From Gracilimonas sp965227215 (GTDB lineage Bacteria > Bacteroidota > Rhodothermia > Balneolales > Balneolaceae): 64,000 nt of DNA. Positions 60,554-64,000 of the stretch are shown one piece after another (positions within the stretch are counted from its first letter, which is position 1; the number at the start of each line of letters is the position of its first letter). The stretch lies in contig OZ245729.1 in NCBI GenBank assembly GCA_965227215.1, positions 806,001 through 870,000 on the forward strand. The letters are read 5' to 3'. Under the pieces are notes generated by a model. The model did no database searches. It had not been told where the DNA came from and worked only from the letters and a program-made list of their open reading frames with translations. A program made the translations under genes and the position numbers.

Positions 60554-61792
60554 TTATTCGGTTGCTGAGTGGCCATTTCTGTCGATCACACCGTGTTTCA
60601 ATCCCACTTTGCGGAATGCTTCCAGAATCTGATCAAGGTGCTCATCCGTGTGGCTGGCCATATAACTCGTTCGAAGCAGTGACTGACCCTGAGGTACAGC
60701 CGGAGGCACAACTGCATTAGCGTAAACGCCTTCTTCAAAAAGATCTTTCCAGAATTTGAAGCAATCCATCATTTCACCGATAACCACCGGGATAATCGGA
60801 CTCTGGCTCGACCAAACATTGAAACCAAGTCCGCGCAATTCTTTGCGCATATAGTTGGCAATTTCTTCTAACCGGTCTAATCTCCAGGTTTCTTCCTGAA
60901 GAATTTCCAAAGCCTTTAATACCGTAGCCACATTGGCCGGTGGCATGGATGCACTGAAAATATGCGCCGGTGAATTATGGCGGATGTATTCGATAACGGA
61001 TCGGTCTCCCACCAAAAACCCACCTAATGAAGCGAATGATTTTGAAAAAGTACCACTGATAAGATCCACTTCATCGGTTAGACCATATACAGAAGCAGAG
61101 CCTCGTCCTCCTTTTCCAACAACCCCAACAGCGTGGGCATCATCAAGGTACAGACGAGCATTAAATTCTTTAGCCAGTTTAACCAACTCAGGCACTTTAG
61201 CCAGTGTTCCAGACATGGAAAAAACACCATCGGTTACAATGATTTTTCCTGCATCGGGATCGGCTCTTTCAAGAAGCTTTCGCAGCTGATCCATGTCATT
61301 ATGGGTATAACGCATGGTTTTAGCGTTAGAAACCAGGGTTCCAACAACTATACAGGCGTGATTGTCTTTGTCTGAGAAAATAATGTCGTTTCGTCCGGCA
61401 ATGGTTTGAATAGAACCTTCATTGGTTTGATAACCGGTACTGAACAGAACACAACCTTCTTTCCCCATGAAGTCGGCCAGTTTCTCTTCCAGCTCCAGGT
61501 GGCTGTCGAGAGTACCATTTAAATAGCGAGAGCCGGTACAACCAGTGCCATACTTCTTGAGCGCATCCTGTGCAGCTTTGATGGTGCGCTGATCGTTGGT
61601 CAGCCCTAAATAATTATTGGAGCCGGCCATAATTACTTTTCGGCCTTCAATTTCTACTATAGTGCCATCCGTAGCTTCGAGGGGTTTAAAGTACGGATAC
61701 AGCCCCATTTCCTTGACTTCATCCGCTTTTGTAAAATTAAAAGCTTTCGAAAAAATGTCTGATTTTGTGGCGCTGGATTTGTGATCGGCCAT
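60554..61792 (-). CDS. serine palmitoyltransferase-type alpha-oxoamine synthase
   Basis: 412 residues from the ATG at 61792. PLP enzyme that joins serine and an acyl-CoA to make 3-ketosphinganine, the first step of sphingolipid synthesis. Key residues: K251 ('SGTFSKSFASLGG') for the PLP Schiff base, H145 ('KDNHACIVVG') and D218/H220 ('YLDDAHAVG'). 'TFSKSFAS' is the SPT pattern I recall; AONS and KBL paralogues show 'TLGKALG' there. No biotin genes are nearby. Likely co-transcribed with the GNAT-like gene downstream. Confidence 0.87.
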   Translation of the reverse strand: MADHKSSATKSDIFSKAFNFTKADEVKEMGLYPYFKPLEATDGTIVEIEGRKVIMAGSNNYLGLTNDQRTIKAAQDALKKYGTGCTGSRYLNGTLDSHLELEEKLADFMGKEGCVLFSTGYQTNEGSIQTIAGRNDIIFSDKDNHACIVVGTLVSNAKTMRYTHNDMDQLRKLLERADPDAGKIIVTDGVFSMSGTLAKVPELVKLAKEFNARLYLDDAHAVGVVGKGGRGSASVYGLTDEVDLISGTFSKSFASLGGFLVGDRSVIEYIRHNSPAHIFSASMPPANVATVLKALEILQEETWRLDRLEEIANYMRKELRGLGFNVWSSQSPIIPVVIGEMMDCFKFWKDLFEEGVYANAVVPPAVPQGQSLLRTSYMASHTDEHLDQILEAFRKVGLKHGVIDRNGHSATE

Positions 61793-61946
61793 TCGGTAAT
61801 TCCTTAACAAAGATTCTAAATAAACAGCGAAATATACCCAGTATTAATTTTCTATCAAATTTTCGCTAACTCGTTGTTACGAACTGGTTGCTGTAAAATA
61901 AGTTTAAATTTCGTGCTGAAGATAAGAAATATATCGGTCTGCTACT

Positions 61947-61988
61947 GAATTCTATACAGTGTAAATAACATCAAAATTTACAGAATTC
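61947..61988. other. imperfect hairpin between GT4 and SPT genes
   Basis: Outer arms gaattc (61947-61952 and 61983-61988), inner arms tgtaaat/atttaca (61960-61966 and 61976-61982) with a bulge. The 216-bp gap between the GT4 stop and the SPT start contains no gene; this is its only clear structure. May be a terminator or leader. Confidence 0.4.
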
Positions 61989-62008
61989 AAAAATCACGCG
62001 TTCAGCGA

Positions 62009-63184
62009 TTACTGAACCGTCTTTTTCTGTTCCACCAGTTTTTCATACTTCTCAAACAGAAGTGAAAAGTGATCATCCATCGTTCCTATGTCATCCCGGG
62101 CAGCCATTTTGCAGGCAGCAACCAACTCGTCACGATCTCTTGAGGTGATATCAAGAATTGCTTTTGTCAGAGATTCTGAATCTCCGGCAGTATAGGTTTC
62201 CGCAATATCCGGATTGGCAATATCTCCGGCTCCTCCTCTGCTGGGAACAACCACCGGTAAGCCACTACATACTGCTTCAGCAACAACTATTCCATATGTT
62301 TCCGCTGATGAACCGTGAACAAAATAGTCACACGATGCAAGGATATTCGCCAACTCATCCCGGTTTTCTGTAAAACCCATAAGCTTTACATGTGGGCTTC
62401 GGTTTGCTTTAAAATCCACATACTTTCGAATAGGGCCGTCACCGAATATAATCAAAGCCATAGGTTCCTCTTCCGCAGCCTGATGAAATCCGTCAATAAG
62501 TGAACCCAGTCTTTTCTCGGGGTGATGACGACTTATGGCTATCATCAACTTAGCAGATTCCGGTAACCCGAAATCGGAAAGTAACTTTTTACGAAGCTCT
62601 GTATCCCTTCGGTTTGGGGAAAAGAAATCCTTATCTATACCGAATGGAACCGGAATGGGATTATTCACACCGTAGTTATCAATACGCTCTCCCAGCCATT
62701 CACCGCTTACAATGGTTGCATCAAAATTACTGCTAAGCCGCTGCAGATATTTCCAATAAAAACCGAACACTTTGTCCACACGATCAAAACCTAACATGTT
62801 CCCAAATATGGTATGAGGATAAGCTGCTACCGGATCCTGATGAAAGATAAACGTTTTAACGGCATCGCCCTTCCAACGCCCGGCAAACCAGCCACCGGTC
62901 CAAGGTGAAGAACCTTCTACCACATCGGGTTTTTCACGATCAAGGATTTCATGAACGGCTTTCTCCCGCCATAGTATATAGTAGCGCCAATCTACCGGAA
63001 GCCGTGGGCCTTTCACCCAAATCACCCTTCCGCCATAACGCTCTTCTTCTCCCCAATCTTCGCCCGGTGCCACAATCACGATATCATGACCGTGCTTTTT
63101 CCCGGCTTTCAGTTTCTGATTGATGTAGGTTTTTACCCCTCCACCCTGATCTGTGTAAAACTCTGCGACGTCGATGATTTTCAT
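62009..63184 (-). CDS. GT4-family glycosyltransferase
   Basis: 391 residues. N-terminal acceptor domain with 'DVAEFYTDQGGGVKTYINQKL' (about 4-24, in outline) holding the GG-loop; C-terminal donor domain with 'ISRHHPEKRLGSLIDGF' (about 216-232) and 'SSAETYGIVVAEAVCSGLPVV' (E-x7-E, about 298-318). Transfers a sugar from a nucleotide to lipid or glycan on the cytoplasmic face. The next gene on the strand is serine palmitoyltransferase, so a lipid headgroup role is possible but not shown. Confidence 0.88.
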   Translation of the reverse strand: MKIIDVAEFYTDQGGGVKTYINQKLKAGKKHGHDIVIVAPGEDWGEEERYGGRVIWVKGPRLPVDWRYYILWREKAVHEILDREKPDVVEGSSPWTGGWFAGRWKGDAVKTFIFHQDPVAAYPHTIFGNMLGFDRVDKVFGFYWKYLQRLSSNFDATIVSGEWLGERIDNYGVNNPIPVPFGIDKDFFSPNRRDTELRKKLLSDFGLPESAKLMIAISRHHPEKRLGSLIDGFHQAAEEEPMALIIFGDGPIRKYVDFKANRSPHVKLMGFTENRDELANILASCDYFVHGSSAETYGIVVAEAVCSGLPVVVPSRGGAGDIANPDIAETYTAGDSESLTKAILDITSRDRDELVAACKMAARDDIGTMDDHFSLLFEKYEKLVEQKKTVQ

Positions 63185-63197
63185 GGACTCAACTTAT

Positions 63198-64000
63198 TTA
63201 TAAATAGGTTTGGGGAACGGGTAGTTCTAAGGCCTCTTTGTAGTTTTGAACCAGCCTTCCATTAATCTCATCCCACTCGTATTTCAATGCTTTTTCTCTG
63301 GAGGCTTTTTTCATTTTATCCCGAAGAGCTTGATCAGAAACAATGATAGCCAACTTCTTGGTGAAATCTGCTTTGTTTTCGGGTTCAGCTAACCCCCCGT
63401 TCACCCTGTGTTCAACCAGTGATTTACTTCCTGTAGCATCAGCAACCAAACAAGGCAACCCGCTGCTCATGGCTTCGAGAGTCACATTGCCAAAGGTTTC
63501 AGTGTGAGATGGAAATAGAAAAACATCACTACTTGCATAAGCTCTTGCCAGGTTCTCACCTTCAAGAAAGCCGGTGTAATGAGCCTCCGGCATAAGCTTC
63601 TGCAACTCACTTTTTGCAGGACCATCACCTACAACCAAAGGCTTTACTTTTGAGTTTTTGGAAGCTACTTGCTGCACGCTGTGCCGAAAAGTATCCAATT
63701 CCTTTTCCCATACCAGGCGGGATACAAAAGTCACAATAATGTCATCATCTTCGAAACCTGCAGCTCTTCGCCATTCCATATCCCGCTTTTCAGGGGAGAA
63801 GAGTTTTGTATCAACCCCGCGTGCCCAGATTTTCATTCCCTCATCAAAATCATGGGTTTCAAGTTCATCTATCATTGATTGAGACGGCACATACACGTGA
63901 GTGCAGGAATTATAAAACCAGCTCAAATACCGCCACGCCAAAAACTCGATTGGCGTAAGGCCATAGTATTTAAAGTAGCTTGTGAAGTGGGTATGATAGG
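63198..64000 (-). CDS. GT4-family glycosyltransferase, 5' end cut by the window
   Basis: At least 265 residues of the C-terminal half. The first in-window start-like codon (63941, TTG) is internal: in-frame coding continues to 64000 with 'YHTHFTSYFKYYG', a GT4 acceptor-domain motif, so the true start lies beyond. The donor domain shows 'SRLVWEKELDTF', 'VGDGPAKSEL' and 'SHTETFGNVTLEAMSSGLPC' (E-x7-E). 13 bp ahead of the second GT4 gene; the two are co-transcribed and probably act in sequence. Confidence 0.88.
   Translation of the reverse strand, partial: YHTHFTSYFKYYGLTPIEFLAWRYLSWFYNSCTHVYVPSQSMIDELETHDFDEGMKIWARGVDTKLFSPEKRDMEWRRAAGFEDDDIIVTFVSRLVWEKELDTFRHSVQQVASKNSKVKPLVVGDGPAKSELQKLMPEAHYTGFLEGENLARAYASSDVFLFPSHTETFGNVTLEAMSSGLPCLVADATGSKSLVEHRVNGGLAEPENKADFTKKLAIIVSDQALRDKMKKASREKALKYEWDEINGRLVQNYKEALELPVPQTYL

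Noticed and set aside
60554..61792. 8-amino-7-oxononanoate synthase (bioF)
   Set aside because: The Lys region reads TFSKSFAS rather than the bioF-like TLGKALG, and no biotin genes are near; not excluded entirely.

Overview
The window looks like chromosomal DNA of a free-living, respiring Gram-negative bacterium of the Bacteroidota/Balneolota (FCB) group, most likely a Balneolales relative. Support comes from TTG-N20/21-TAnnTTTG promoters ahead of rpsT and a tRNA cluster, a single-chain alpha-beta E1 dehydrogenase, a large surface protein that recalls SprA, a serine-palmitoyltransferase-type enzyme, and abundant outer-membrane barrels and lipoproteins. The lineage call is inference. No rRNA, CRISPR array, phage or transposase gene was seen.

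Layout. 0-8 kb: ExbB/TolQ, a very large outer-membrane protein with a disturbed 5' end, DsbD, and rpsF-rpsR-rplI. 8.1-8.8 kb: a PIN/RHH toxin-antitoxin pair with a tandem-repeat operator. 8.9-14.3 kb: nuoL-nuoM-(pterin dehydratase)-nuoN on the minus strand. 14.7-22.2 kb: a divergent, tightly overlapping 11-gene Mrp/Mbh-type cation antiporter operon with three MrpD-like subunits, followed by an outer-membrane barrel gene. 23.6-24.5 kb: nuoK and nuoJ, again on the minus strand, so the antiporter block sits exactly between nuoK and nuoL. 24.6-34.2 kb: uppP, a solitary MoxR ATPase, rpsA, cmk, rpsT, gpmI and clpC. 34.3-37.9 kb: a secreted protein, a sugar epimerase and a glycosyltransferase. 38.0-38.6 kb: six tRNA genes, including two identical tRNA-Glu copies. 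38.7-44.6 kb: a lipoprotein, a GT2 glycosyltransferase, a MerR regulator, the heme A pair ctaA/ctaB, a modular esterase and an M23 protein flanked by two copies of a 75-bp repeat. 44.9-51.9 kb: RDD, SpoIIM, membrane protein, DUF4129, DUF4350, MoxR and DUF58, a co-inherited membrane/AAA+ cluster. 51.9-55.2 kb: two AT-rich surface-protein genes that look foreign. 55.2-64 kb: fused E1 dehydrogenase, fumC, a GNAT-like gene and serine palmitoyltransferase (candidate sphingolipid pair), and two GT4 glycosyltransferases, the last cut by the window end.

How it fits together. The window is dominated by membrane energy conversion (complex I subunits, Mrp antiporter, heme A synthesis for cytochrome oxidase, fumarase, 2-oxoacid dehydrogenase) and by the cell envelope (OMPs, UppP, sphingolipid and glycan genes, DsbD, M23). 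Short palindromic repeats occupy several of the longer non-coding gaps.
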